From Stutzerimonas kunmingensis (GTDB lineage Bacteria; Pseudomonadota; Gammaproteobacteria; Pseudomonadales; Pseudomonadaceae), in assembly GCF_002929225.1 (NCBI RefSeq), contig NZ_PISM01000004.1, positions 744,001-808,000 on the forward strand: a DNA stretch of 64,000 nucleotides, written 5' to 3'. This document shows positions 1 through 7,771 of the stretch, piece by piece (the first letter of the stretch is position 1; every line of letters starts with the position of its first letter). A program made the position numbers and the translations under genes. The notes below the pieces were generated by a model. That model was not told the DNA's origin. It was given only the letters and a program-made list of their open reading frames with translations, and ran no database searches.

Positions 1-142
1 GCACATCGAAGTGCGCCGCACGCAGCAGGGCTTCGGCATCCGCCGCGGTCGCAGCATGGTCGACGATCAAGCCCTGGGCATTGAGCCCGGCGACGATGCC
101 GCTGGCGATCAGTACATCGTCTTCGGCAAGCAGCACGTGCAT
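1..142 (-). CDS. Response regulator, N-terminal part only (cut by window edge)
   Basis: The first 47 codons are visible on the minus strand, beginning MHVLLAEDD, which is the first beta strand and the acidic pocket of a CheY-like receiver domain. The phospho-acceptor aspartate and the output domain lie outside the window, so the family cannot be fixed. An OmpR/PhoB-type regulator is most likely, because the region between this gene and dsbD carries an 11-bp-spaced direct repeat of the kind OmpR-type regulators bind. It is transcribed away from the thiol-redox operon. In P. aeruginosa, from memory, a similar dsbD-type operon also sits next to a two-component pair, so a sensor kinase probably follows to the left. 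Confidence 0.8.
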   Translation of the reverse strand, partial: MHVLLAEDDVLIASGIVAGLNAQGLIVDHAATAADAEALLRAAHFDV

Positions 143-216
143 GGGTAGGGTCCGCAGAAAAAGCTCAAGGGTGGACCTTAGCGATTAAGGCAGCGTTATG
201 CAGCCCGTACCACGGT

Positions 217-233
217 GTTAATGGCGCGTTAAT
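217..233 (+). promoter_or_regulatory. Direct repeat GTTAAT-N5-GTTAAT, candidate response-regulator operator
   Basis: Two identical GTTAAT hexamers start 11 bp apart (217-222 and 228-233), one helical turn, between the divergent response regulator and dsbD. OmpR-family dimers typically bind such direct repeats. The site is about 48 bp before the preferred dsbD start. That the neighbouring regulator binds here is inference. Confidence 0.4.
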
Positions 234-280
234 CCCGTCGCGGCATGCTGCGCGGCAGTCATTTCTCGGCCAGGACTCTC

Positions 281-2014
281 ATGCGCATATTGGTTCTTCT
301 GCTGTTTCTGTTGGCGCCCGGATTGGCGCTGCCGGCCGGTGGGCTGTTTGGCGGCAACTCGCAGGATGATTTTCTGCCGGTGGACGAGGCGTTCGCGCTG
401 ACGGTCAGCCCGCAGGAGAACGGCGCGACGCGGCTGCACTGGCGGATCGCACCGGGCTATTACCTCTATCAGCAGCGCCTGCAGTTCGACGGCCTGCCGC
501 CGAAGCGCCAGCCGCCCCTGCCCGAGGGCGAGGCCTACAGCGACGAGTTCTTCGGCGACTCGCAGATCTACCGCGACAGCCTCGAACTGCTGATCCCGCC
601 GGGCGCGGAGAACAGTGTGCGTCTCGGCTGGCAGGGCTGCGCCGATGCCGGGCTCTGCTATCCGCCGCAGACCCGCGAGGTGTCGTTGACTGGCAACGGC
701 ACGGCGGCAGCGCCTGGGCTGGCCGAAGATCAGGCACTGGTCAGCGGCCTCGAAAATCAGGCACTGGCCTGGAGCCTGCTGGTCTTCTTCGGCCTCGGCT
801 TGCTGCTGGCCTTCACCCCCTGTTCGCTGCCGATGCTGCCGATCCTGGCGGGCATCGTGGTCGGCAGCGGTGCCACCTCGCGCCGTGGTTTTGCCCTGGC
901 GGTGACCTACGTAGTCAGCATGGCGCTGGTCTACGCCGGGCTCGGTGTACTGGCGGCGCTGCTCGGCGCCAACCTGCAGGCGGCGCTGCAGCAGCCCTGG
1001 CTGCTGACCAGTTTCGCCGTGCTGTTCGTGTTGCTGGCGCTGCCGATGTTCGGTTTGTTCGAGCTGCAATTGCCGGTGGCGCTGCGGGATCGCCTGCAGC
1101 GTGTCGGTGATCGCCAGCGCGGGGGCAGCCTCGCGGGGGCCGGCGCGCTGGGCGTGCTCTCCGGCCTGCTGGTCGGCCCCTGCATGACCGCGCCACTGGC
1201 CGCCGCGCTGCTGTTCATCGCACAGAGCGGCAGTGCGCTGCAGGGTGGCCTGGTGCTGTTCGCGCTGGGCCTCGGCATCGGCACGCCGTTGCTGTTGCTG
1301 GTGACGGTCGGCCAGCGTTTTCTGCCCAAGCCGGGCGCCTGGATGGACCGGGTCAAGGTGGTATTCGGCTTTCTCTTCCTCGCGGCCGCGCTGTTCGTTG
1401 CGCGTCCGTTGCTGGCCGACTGGCTATGGCTGGGCCTGTGGGGGGCGCTGCTGGTGGTGCTCGCCACCGCCTTGCTGCATGTGGCGCAGGCAGTGCGACG
1501 CCAGCGCGTGCTCTGTCAGGCCAGCGGCATTCTGCTGGGCCTGTGGGGCGCAGCGATGCTGCTCGGTGCCGCCGGCGGTGCGGACGATCCACGCCGGCCG
1601 CTGGCGATCTATGCCGGCGGTGGGGCGGGTGCCATCTCCGCCGACGCTCACGCGCTCGGTTTCAGCGATCCGTCCGTGCTGGATCGTGAGCTGGCAGCGG
1701 CCAAAGCGCAGGGCCAGTGGGTGCTGATCGATTACTACGCCGACTGGTGCGTCTCCTGTAAGGTCATGGAGAAGGAGGTCTTCGGCAATGCCGAGGTGCA
1801 GGCGAGCCTGGACGGCGTGCGCGTGCTGCGCCCCGACGTGACCCGCAGCGACGCCGCAAGCCGCGAATTGCTGGACCGTTACCAGGTGCTCGGCCCGCCG
1901 ACGCTGCTGTGGATCGGCCCGGATGGCGTCGAGCGCCGCGAACGCCGCATCACCGGTGAGGTCGGTGCCGGGGACTTTCTGCAGAACTGGAACCAGACCC
2001 GGGAGCGAGGTTGA
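281..2014 (+). CDS. dsbD: Thiol:disulfide interchange protein DsbD (DsbD2 type)
   Basis: Inner-membrane electron conduit that carries reducing power from cytoplasmic thioredoxin to periplasmic thiol proteins. The 577-residue protein has a signal peptide (MRILVLLLFLLAPG), an N-terminal alpha domain with the cysteine pair in CADAGLCYPP, eight or so hydrophobic segments with the two transmembrane cysteines in FTPCSLPM and VGPCMTAP, and a C-terminal thioredoxin-like domain with WCVSC. All six redox cysteines of the family are present. I prefer ATG 281 over ATG 245, since an AGGA motif lies six bases upstream and the signal peptide then starts at residue 1. The next gene overlaps its stop (TGATG), so the three redox genes form one operon. 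The likely clients are the two thioredoxin-fold proteins encoded just downstream. Confidence 0.93.
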   Translation: MRILVLLLFLLAPGLALPAGGLFGGNSQDDFLPVDEAFALTVSPQENGATRLHWRIAPGYYLYQQRLQFDGLPPKRQPPLPEGEAYSDEFFGDSQIYRDSLELLIPPGAENSVRLGWQGCADAGLCYPPQTREVSLTGNGTAAAPGLAEDQALVSGLENQALAWSLLVFFGLGLLLAFTPCSLPMLPILAGIVVGSGATSRRGFALAVTYVVSMALVYAGLGVLAALLGANLQAALQQPWLLTSFAVLFVLLALPMFGLFELQLPVALRDRLQRVGDRQRGGSLAGAGALGVLSGLLVGPCMTAPLAAALLFIAQSGSALQGGLVLFALGLGIGTPLLLLVTVGQRFLPKPGAWMDRVKVVFGFLFLAAALFVARPLLADWLWLGLWGALLVVLATALLHVAQAVRRQRVLCQASGILLGLWGAAMLLGAAGGADDPRRPLAIYAGGGAGAISADAHALGFSDPSVLDRELAAAKAQGQWVLIDYYADWCVSCKVMEKEVFGNAEVQASLDGVRVLRPDVTRSDAASRELLDRYQVLGPPTLLWIGPDGVERRERRITGEVGAGDFLQNWNQTRERG

Positions 2015-2829
2015 TGCTGACTGTGAATATCGGGCCGCTGGCCCTGGCGGTGCCCCATGTATTGCTGCTAGGCAGCCTGCTGCTGGCGACCCTGACCGGC
2101 TGGTGGGTCGGCCGCCGCAGCGAGCGCAACCCGGAGCGGCAGCTGTTTCGCCTACTGCTGGTGGCGCTGCTGGTGGCTCGCCTGGCCTTTGTCGCGCTGT
2201 ACTGGGCGTACTACCGGGATGACTGGCTAAGCGTCATCGATATCCGTGACGGTGGCTTCATCGCCTGGCCCGGGCTGGTCGCTGCGCTGGCGTTGGGCAT
2301 CTGGTGGGGCTGGCGCGACCGCGAACTGCGCAAGCCGCTGGGTATCGCGCTGACGGTGGGAATCCTCAGCTGGGGCTTCAGTAACCTGGCCTGGCACTCC
2401 TTCGAGCAGGGCACGCGGCTGCCGGGAATGGCCCTGCGCGACAACCAGGGGCGTCCGGTGGCGCTGGAGGATTATTCAGGTCAGCCACTGGTCATCAATC
2501 TCTGGGCGACCTGGTGCCCGCCGTGCCGGCGCGAGATGCCGGTACTCGCCGACGCCCAGGCACGGGAAAGCGACACCCTGTTTCTCTTCGTCAATCAGGG
2601 CGAGGGGGAGGGGGAGATCAACCGCTTCCTGGAAACCGCAGGGCTGAGTCTCGATAACGTCCTGCTCGACAGTGGCGGGCGTCTCGGGCAGCACGTGGGC
2701 TCCACGGCGCTGCCGACCACGCTGTTCTACAACGCCGATGGCCGCCAGGTCAGCAGCCATCTTGGTGAACTCTCGCACGCCAGCCTGGCGCGCGCGCTGG
2801 AAAAACTGAAAGAGGAAGCTGCGCAGTGA
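2014..2829 (+). CDS. Membrane-anchored TlpA-type thioredoxin with multi-span N-terminus
   Basis: A 271-residue protein. Roughly residues 1-125 are hydrophobic with about four membrane spans, an arrangement resembling the Lgt-like N-terminal part of some TlpA proteins. Residues 130-271 form a TlpA/ResA-type thioredoxin domain with the active site WATWCPPCRRE and the cis-proline region ALPTTLF. The catalytic domain should face the periplasm, where it would be reduced by the DsbD encoded upstream. The start is ATG 2014, overlapping the dsbD stop; a TTG three bases earlier is less likely. The next gene overlaps by four bases. The client is not evident; cytochrome c maturation or protection of periplasmic cysteines are options, and the neighbouring DsbG favours a disulfide-isomerase pathway. 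Confidence 0.85.
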   Translation: MLTVNIGPLALAVPHVLLLGSLLLATLTGWWVGRRSERNPERQLFRLLLVALLVARLAFVALYWAYYRDDWLSVIDIRDGGFIAWPGLVAALALGIWWGWRDRELRKPLGIALTVGILSWGFSNLAWHSFEQGTRLPGMALRDNQGRPVALEDYSGQPLVINLWATWCPPCRREMPVLADAQARESDTLFLFVNQGEGEGEINRFLETAGLSLDNVLLDSGGRLGQHVGSTALPTTLFYNADGRQVSSHLGELSHASLARALEKLKEEAAQ

Positions 2830-3593
2830 TTCGATTCAAGCCGTTACCCTACCTGCTGGCCGGCGTCAGCCTGCTGGCCCTGCCCATGGCGCAGGCCGAG
2901 GAATTGCCGGAGGCGATCAAGGCCGTCGAGGCGCGTGGCGCCGAGGTCGTCGGCCGTTTCGAGGCACCCGGCGGGCTCAAGGGCTATGCCGCGCGTTACA
3001 ACGGGCAGGGCATGGCGCTGTATCTCACCCCGGATGGCGAGCACGTGCTGATCGGTAGCCTGCTCGATGCAAAAGGCGATGACCTGACCCGCGCGCACCT
3101 GGAGAAGCTGGTCTACGAACCCCTGGGCAAGGAAATGTGGACGCGCATGGAGAACAGCACCTGGATCGCCGACGGCAAGGCCGACGCGCCGCGCATTATC
3201 TACATGTTCAGCGACCCTAATTGTCCGTACTGCAATATGTTCTGGAAGCAGGCCCGGCCCTGGGTCGAGTCCGGCAAGGTGCAGTTGCGGCACATCATGG
3301 TCGGCATGCTGCGCGCCGACAGCGCCGGCAAATCCGCCGCGCTGCTCAGTGCCAAGGATCCTCAGGCAGCGCTCAACGAGCACGAGGCGGCCGGCAAGGC
3401 GAGCAAGCTCAAGGCGCTGGTTAAGATCCCGGCAGAACTGGAAGAACAGCTCACCAACAACCTGATGCTGATGAGCGAACTGGGTGCCCAGGCGACTCCG
3501 GCGATCTTCTATCTCGACGACAACGACCGTCTGCAGCAGCACCAGGGTGCACCGCAGCCGGATGCGCTGGCGCAGATCATGGGGCCACGCTGA
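2826..3593 (+). CDS. dsbG: Thiol:disulfide interchange protein DsbG
   Basis: Periplasmic disulfide isomerase/reductase of the DsbC/DsbG family, 255 residues. A signal peptide ends near AQAEE (residue 25), followed by a small dimerisation domain and then a thioredoxin-fold domain with the active site FSDPNCPYCNMFW; CPYC rather than the CGYC of DsbC is typical of DsbG. The cis-proline loop is AQATPAIFY. It starts with GTG overlapping the previous stop (GTGA), so it is translationally coupled to the TlpA-like gene. DsbG keeps single cysteines of exported proteins reduced and depends on a DsbD partner, which is the first gene of this operon. Confidence 0.92.
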   Translation: MIRFKPLPYLLAGVSLLALPMAQAEELPEAIKAVEARGAEVVGRFEAPGGLKGYAARYNGQGMALYLTPDGEHVLIGSLLDAKGDDLTRAHLEKLVYEPLGKEMWTRMENSTWIADGKADAPRIIYMFSDPNCPYCNMFWKQARPWVESGKVQLRHIMVGMLRADSAGKSAALLSAKDPQAALNEHEAAGKASKLKALVKIPAELEEQLTNNLMLMSELGAQATPAIFYLDDNDRLQQHQGAPQPDALAQIMGPR

Positions 3594-3716
3594 AGGACTG
3601 CTGTGGGCAAGGGAAGGCTGGTCGCTGAGCTGTTTCGCGGCACATCCGCTTCAGCACGGGGCGGCGTTTCACAGCGAAGCGACTATCCGCTGTAGACATC
3701 ATTGGGTGGGGCGCCA

Positions 3717-3908
3717 TCAGAACAGATGGCGTGGCAGCCAGACGATCATCACCGCGCAGAAGACGCTGAGACCGATGCAGAACCACAGGAAGCGCCGCTG
3801 CCGGCGCTCCGGGGCGCTGTCGGCGTGTTCCGGCAGCGGCATGCCGCAGTTGCCGCATTCGGCTTGCTTCGGCGGGTTGTCCTGCTGGCAGTACAGGCAT
3901 CTGGGCAT
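3717..3908 (-). CDS. dnrP: DnrP, small zinc-ribbon membrane protein
   Basis: A 63-residue protein with a CxxC...CxxC zinc ribbon at the N-terminus (CLYC, CGNC) and one C-terminal membrane span (FLWFCIGLSVFCAVMIVWLP). This matches the small DnrP proteins encoded beside dnr in Pseudomonas; the biochemical function is not established. The start ATG has a strong GAGGAG site. It follows dnr in the same direction, but an intact TTGAC-N4-ATCAA box sits 54 bp before its start, so it probably has its own Dnr/Anr-controlled promoter. Confidence 0.8.
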   Translation of the reverse strand: MPRCLYCQQDNPPKQAECGNCGMPLPEHADSAPERRQRRFLWFCIGLSVFCAVMIVWLPRHLF

Positions 3909-3961
3909 GGCGGTGCTCCTCTCGGTCGGTAAAGCCTGACACGGCGGAAAAATCGCAGGCT

Positions 3962-3975
3962 TTGACGACGATCAA
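3962..3975 (-). promoter_or_regulatory. Anr/Dnr box upstream of dnrP
   Basis: TTGAC-GACG-ATCAA matches the Fnr-type consensus TTGAT-N4-ATCAA at nine of ten positions. It lies between the end of dnr and the start of dnrP. Activation from -41.5 would place a dnrP start site near 3927. Confidence 0.6.
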
Positions 3976-3976
3976 C

Positions 3977-4660
3977 TCACTCGAACTGCTCGAGCCGCTG
4001 GCGATCGAGGATAGCGATCTGCCGGCCTTCCTGGGTGATGATGCTCTCGTCGATCAGTCGCCGAATGATCCGCGAAAACGTCTCCGGCTGGATCGACAGG
4101 TGCCCGGCCACCAGCTGCTTGGCCATCGGTAGCTCGAAGCTGTTGCTGCCGTCCTTCACTCGCGCCAATTGCGTCAGCAGATAGCGCACCACGCGGTGGG
4201 TGGCGTTCTTCAGCGACAGCGTTTCGATCTCGTTGATGCGCTGGTGCAGGCGCACGCAGAGCTTGCCGAGCAGGGCGAAGGTGAGGCGCTGGTTGGCTTC
4301 CAGCAGGCGCATGTAGGCCGCGTTGGAGAACCGGTAGACCTGCGACGGGCAGACCGCCTGGGCCGAGGCCACATAGTTGGGCGTGTCCATCAGCATCATG
4401 GCTTCGGCAAAGGTCTGGCGGTTGCCGATGACCTCGAAGACCTTCTCCTGGCCGTCGGGCGTCAGGCGGTAGACCTTAACCGCACCGGAGATGACGAAGT
4501 AGAAGTTGTGTGCCGGCTCGCCCTGGTGGAACAGGTTGTCACCCTTGTCGAGGTTGAGCAGTTGGCTGGCATTGAGCAGTTCTTCCATCTGCTCTTCATT
4601 CAGCGGTTCGAACAGGTGGTGGCTGCGGAGAATCTGGTGGTGTACGCGGTGAAGCACCAT
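3977..4660 (-). CDS. dnr: Dnr-type Crp/Fnr regulator of denitrification
   Basis: A 227-residue cyclic-nucleotide-binding-fold regulator with a C-terminal winged helix. It closely resembles P. aeruginosa DNR: the stretch around NLDKGDNLFHQGEPAH, the dimerisation segment RLHQRINEIETLSLKNATHR, and the recognition helix in HLSIQPETFSRI, whose E..SR residues read TTGA half-sites. It lacks the N-terminal cysteine motif that binds the Fe-S cluster in Fnr/Anr, so it is a Dnr, a haem/NO-responsive activator of nir, nor and nos genes. P. stutzeri carries several such paralogues (dnrD, dnrE, dnrS); which one this is cannot be decided from sequence alone. A near-perfect box lies 85 bp upstream, suggesting control by Anr or itself. 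Confidence 0.9.
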   Translation of the reverse strand: MVLHRVHHQILRSHHLFEPLNEEQMEELLNASQLLNLDKGDNLFHQGEPAHNFYFVISGAVKVYRLTPDGQEKVFEVIGNRQTFAEAMMLMDTPNYVASAQAVCPSQVYRFSNAAYMRLLEANQRLTFALLGKLCVRLHQRINEIETLSLKNATHRVVRYLLTQLARVKDGSNSFELPMAKQLVAGHLSIQPETFSRIIRRLIDESIITQEGRQIAILDRQRLEQFE

Positions 4661-4744
4661 GCAAGGCGTCCTGTTTCAATTGAACAACAACAAACGTCGG
4701 CCTTCAGCCTAGCGCATGTGATGGGCGATGACGCAGGTTAGAAG

Positions 4745-4758
4745 TTGATGACGGTCAT
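4745..4758 (-). promoter_or_regulatory. Anr/Dnr box upstream of dnr
   Basis: On the minus strand this reads ATGAC-CGTC-ATCAA, differing only in its first base from the TTGAC-N4-ATCAA boxes found at four other places in this island. It is centred about 91 bp before the dnr start. Confidence 0.45.
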
Positions 4759-4794
4759 GATCTGGCCATACGCGGCTCGGTACCGCGTCGGCGA

Positions 4795-5310
4795 TCAGTG
4801 CAGATGAGCGACGAATCCGTCACGCCATACCGGCTCGGCAAACAGCTGCGGATAACGTTCCAGTGCGTCGAAAATGCGCTGCAGGCCCTGTTCACGCTGC
4901 TCGGCATCGGACAGCGCCTCGGCGCCCTTGAGCAGGTCGATCAACAGGCCATGCAGCGCATTGTCAGCGGCTTCCGGCAACTTGCAGTTGGCGATGAGGT
5001 AGCTGGTCGCCGCTTCGATGTCGCGTTGCAGCGCGGCCGCCGACTCGTCACTGACCGGCTGGCCGGGGGCACTTGGCATGCTGCGTTGCACGGCTTCGTG
5101 GATACGGGTCATGCCTTCGCGCAGAGCGGCGTCGGTGGCCCAGCGCTCGCCTGGCGTAGCTTGGGCGGCGACGGGCGTTGGGTGGCTGTGATCGTGTGCA
5201 GTGGCCGCCTGCGCTGTGCCGACGGCCATGCTCAGGGCGAAGCTGCTGGCCAGAGCGACGACCGAGGCCATTGCCACGCCCCAGGCGATAGGTTGCAGAT
5301 ACTGTTTCAT
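4795..5310 (-). CDS. Conserved exported protein of unknown function beside ytfE (DnrO-like)
   Basis: A 171-residue protein with an N-terminal hydrophobic segment ending in AQAATA, so exported or membrane-anchored, then a short His-rich stretch (HDHSHP) and a helical domain with a single cysteine (IANCKLP). I recognise no catalytic motif. Its start overlaps the ytfE stop by four bases (ATGA), so it is translationally coupled to the NO-damage repair gene and must be co-induced by NorR. The name dnrO has, from memory, been used for a gene next to dnrN in P. stutzeri; I could not verify that it is this one. The histidines suggest metal binding, but that is speculation. Confidence 0.65.
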   Translation of the reverse strand: MKQYLQPIAWGVAMASVVALASSFALSMAVGTAQAATAHDHSHPTPVAAQATPGERWATDAALREGMTRIHEAVQRSMPSAPGQPVSDESAAALQRDIEAATSYLIANCKLPEAADNALHGLLIDLLKGAEALSDAEQREQGLQRIFDALERYPQLFAEPVWRDGFVAHLH

Positions 5311-6026
5311 GACTGAGCCACCTCGATACGTTGTACGCCTTCGTCGCTCGCTGTCGGCGCGGTCATTTCCGCGTTACGGAACAGCACGTTGTTCTCCAGG
5401 TGGATGTGCTGCATCAGGTCGCTGCGCATCTCCTCCAGCCCGCGATACAACGCGCGCCAGGTATTGCATGCGTTGGCCGGCGGGGTGATGTCGTTGGTCA
5501 GCGCCGCCAGCTGCTCCAGCGCATTGCCGTGCTCCTGATGCTCGTAGCGCATTACCGAGATCGGCCCCTGTGCCTGCGGGAAGCGCATGCCGCGCTGTAG
5601 CATCGGGAAGAGAATCTGTTCCTCCTTCAGCATGTGGCTTTCCAGCTCCTGCTGCATATGCCACAGGTGTTCGGCGAGACCGTTGGGGCATTCGGGGCGG
5701 CTGCCATGGACCTGTTCGACCCGGCTGGCCAGGCGAATCAGCTCCGGGAACTGGTCGCGATGCCGCTCATGGAAGCGCGCCAGGATGTATTCGATCAGCT
5801 GGCCAGCGGGCTCGGCGCGCCAGTCCTTCTCGGATTCTTCCGGCTCGAGGGCGAGCAGGGCGCCGGCGATGATGTGCGGATCGACATCGATTCGCGCCGC
5901 GGCGTCGCGCAGCGGCAGGTCGCCACCGCAGCAGAAGTCCAGGCGGAACTGGCGGAATACCCGGGTGGCACCCGGCACCGAACAGGCGAGATTGCCGAGG
6001 GTCTGGTCGATTAGGTCGGTGGTCAT
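5307..6026 (-). CDS. ytfE: Iron-sulfur cluster repair protein YtfE/DnrN/NorA (RIC family)
   Basis: Di-iron protein that restores iron-sulfur clusters damaged by NO and nitrosative stress. The 239-residue protein has the N-terminal ScdA domain with the paired cysteines in FRLDFCCGGDLPL and a hemerythrin-like four-helix domain with iron-ligand histidines and glutamates in FHERHRDQFPELI, LESHMLKEEQILFP, YEHQEHG and MQHIHLENNVLF. I chose ATG 6026 because homologues start MTTDLIDQ-like, and everything upstream is promoter. The promoter at 6060-6075 is a sigma-54 type with NorR sites further upstream, so NO induces it directly. It heads a two-gene operon with the DnrO-like protein. Confidence 0.93.
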   Translation of the reverse strand: MTTDLIDQTLGNLACSVPGATRVFRQFRLDFCCGGDLPLRDAAARIDVDPHIIAGALLALEPEESEKDWRAEPAGQLIEYILARFHERHRDQFPELIRLASRVEQVHGSRPECPNGLAEHLWHMQQELESHMLKEEQILFPMLQRGMRFPQAQGPISVMRYEHQEHGNALEQLAALTNDITPPANACNTWRALYRGLEEMRSDLMQHIHLENNVLFRNAEMTAPTASDEGVQRIEVAQS

Positions 6027-6059
6027 GGCAGTGGTCCTGATGGATATGACCAGTCCATC

Positions 6060-6075
6060 GCAACAGCCGTGCCAG
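6060..6075 (-). promoter_or_regulatory. Sigma-54 promoter of ytfE
   Basis: On the minus strand the sequence reads CTGGCACGGCTGTTGC: TGGCAC and TTGC separated by five bases, a full match to the -24/-12 consensus. It lies about 35-50 bp before the ytfE start codon and is preceded by NorR-type sites, as expected for an enhancer-dependent promoter. Confidence 0.85.
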
Positions 6076-6115
6076 GCACCGACACCGCGGAAACTGGCGA
6101 CTGCGACACGCTGCT

Positions 6116-6171
6116 GGTGGAAATTACCCGAAGCGGTTATGGTTCGAAAAACCATGAGGGTATCCAGCACC
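6116..6171. promoter_or_regulatory. Three NorR enhancer sites (GGT-N7-ACC)
   Basis: Three copies of GGT-N7-ACC occur at 6116-6128, 6141-6153 and 6159-6171. The middle one is embedded in a palindrome with six-base arms, ATGGTT and AACCAT. Three such sites are the known requirement for NorR action in E. coli and Ralstonia. They lie upstream of the sigma-54 promoter of ytfE, and the last ends at the norR start codon, so NorR may also repress its own gene. Confidence 0.8.
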
Positions 6172-7698
6172 ATGATGGCTGACGCACTGCTTGCCGACCT
6201 GACCACCGAATTGCCCAACGCGGTGCGCCTGCAACGTCTGGTGCACACCCTGCACCAGCACTTTCGCTGCGGTGCCGTCGTGCTGCTGCGCCTCGACGAG
6301 GACAGCCTGCGCCCGCTGGCGGCGGTAGGGCTGGTGCAGGAGGCGCTGGGCCGGCGCTTCGTCGTGGCGCAGCATCCGCGTTTAGCGGCGATCCTCTCCC
6401 AGCGCGAGCCGACCTGGTTCGAGCCCGACAGCCGCCTGCCGGACCCCTATGACGGTTTGCTCGACGAGCACATCGGCGAGCCGTTGCCGGTGCATGACTG
6501 CATGGGCGTCAGCCTCTACGTCGAAGGCAAGCTGTGGGGTGCGCTGACACTGGATGCGTTGCATGCCGGCACCTTTGGCGATGATGCCCGCTGCGACCTG
6601 CAGCGCTACACGCTGGTGATCGAGGCCGCGGTGCGGGTTACCCGGCTGGAGCATGAGAATCGCGGTCTGCGCCTGGCGCGTAGCGATGTGATGGAAGCCG
6701 CACTCGATCATGGTGATGGCGAAATTCTCGGTCAGAGCGATGTGATCCGCGAACTGCTGCGCGAATTGCAGGTGGTGGCCGATTCCGAATTGCCAGTGCT
6801 GCTGCTGGGCGAGACCGGTGTCGGCAAGGAGCTGTTCGCGCGCTGGCTGCATCGGCATTCGCGGCGGCGCAACAAGCCGCTGGTGCACGTCAATTGCGCG
6901 GCACTGCCGGAATCCCTGGCCGAGAGCGAACTCTTCGGCCATGTCAAAGGCGCGTTCTCCGGTGCCACCACCGATCGGCCCGGTCGTTTCGACGCTGCCA
7001 ATGGCGGCACGCTGCTGCTCGACGAGGTTGGCGAGCTGCCGCTGACGGTGCAGGCCAAGCTGCTGCGCACCTTGCAGAATGGCGAGATCCAGCGCCTCGG
7101 TGCGGACAAGCCGCGCCAGGTCGATGTGCGCATCATCGCCGCGACCAACCGCAACCTGCGCGAAAGCGTGCGTGACGGGCATTTCCGCGCCGATCTCTAT
7201 CACCGGCTGTCGGTCTATCCGGCGCCGATTCCACCCTTGCGCGAGCGTGGCAACGACGTGCTGATCCTCGCCGGGCACTTCCTCGAACTCAATCGCGCGC
7301 GGCTGGGGCTGCGCAGCATGCGACTGTCGCCGGCCGCCGAGCGCGCTCTGCTGGCCTATTCCTGGCCGGGCAACGTGCGCGAGCTGGAGCATGTGGTCAG
7401 CCGCGCGGCGCTGCGCCTGCTCAGCCGTGGCGCGTCGCGCAGCGAGATCCTGACGCTGGAGCCCGATCTGCTGGATCTGGACAGCCATGCCGTCGGTGTG
7501 GTCGCGGCGCAGGTGGCCGATGAGCCGGTAGTCGCCGACGAGGTGCTGCCGCTGCGCTACACCGTCGATGCTGCCCAGCGCCAGGCCATCGTCCGGGCGT
7601 TGGAGGCCAGCGGCGAGAGCTGGGCGCAGGCCGCCCGCCTGCTGGATGTCGACCCGAGCAACCTGCACAAACTGGCGCGACGGCTAAAGCTCAAGTAG
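6172..7698 (+). CDS. norR: Nitric oxide-responsive sigma-54 activator NorR
   Basis: Enhancer-binding protein, 508 residues, close to the 504 of E. coli NorR. An N-terminal GAF domain (about 15-165), which holds the mononuclear iron that senses NO in this family, is followed by an AAA+ domain with Walker A GETGVGKE, the sigma-54 contact loop GAFSGA (a variant of GAFTGA) and Walker B GGTLLLDEVGELP, then a Fis-type helix-turn-helix at the C-terminus. The start is ATG 6172 or ATG 6175; upstream in-frame codons would run through the operator region. It is divergent from ytfE, whose promoter carries its binding sites. No norVW or norCB lies nearby, so within this window its target is the ytfE operon. 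Confidence 0.92.
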   Translation: MMADALLADLTTELPNAVRLQRLVHTLHQHFRCGAVVLLRLDEDSLRPLAAVGLVQEALGRRFVVAQHPRLAAILSQREPTWFEPDSRLPDPYDGLLDEHIGEPLPVHDCMGVSLYVEGKLWGALTLDALHAGTFGDDARCDLQRYTLVIEAAVRVTRLEHENRGLRLARSDVMEAALDHGDGEILGQSDVIRELLRELQVVADSELPVLLLGETGVGKELFARWLHRHSRRRNKPLVHVNCAALPESLAESELFGHVKGAFSGATTDRPGRFDAANGGTLLLDEVGELPLTVQAKLLRTLQNGEIQRLGADKPRQVDVRIIAATNRNLRESVRDGHFRADLYHRLSVYPAPIPPLRERGNDVLILAGHFLELNRARLGLRSMRLSPAAERALLAYSWPGNVRELEHVVSRAALRLLSRGASRSEILTLEPDLLDLDSHAVGVVAAQVADEPVVADEVLPLRYTVDAAQRQAIVRALEASGESWAQAARLLDVDPSNLHKLARRLKLK

Positions 7699-7771
7699 CG
7701 CCCGTCGGCCAGCGAGAGTCGCAGACGACCAGCCATGGTCTAACCTCACATCACCACGCGAGGAGAGCTCC

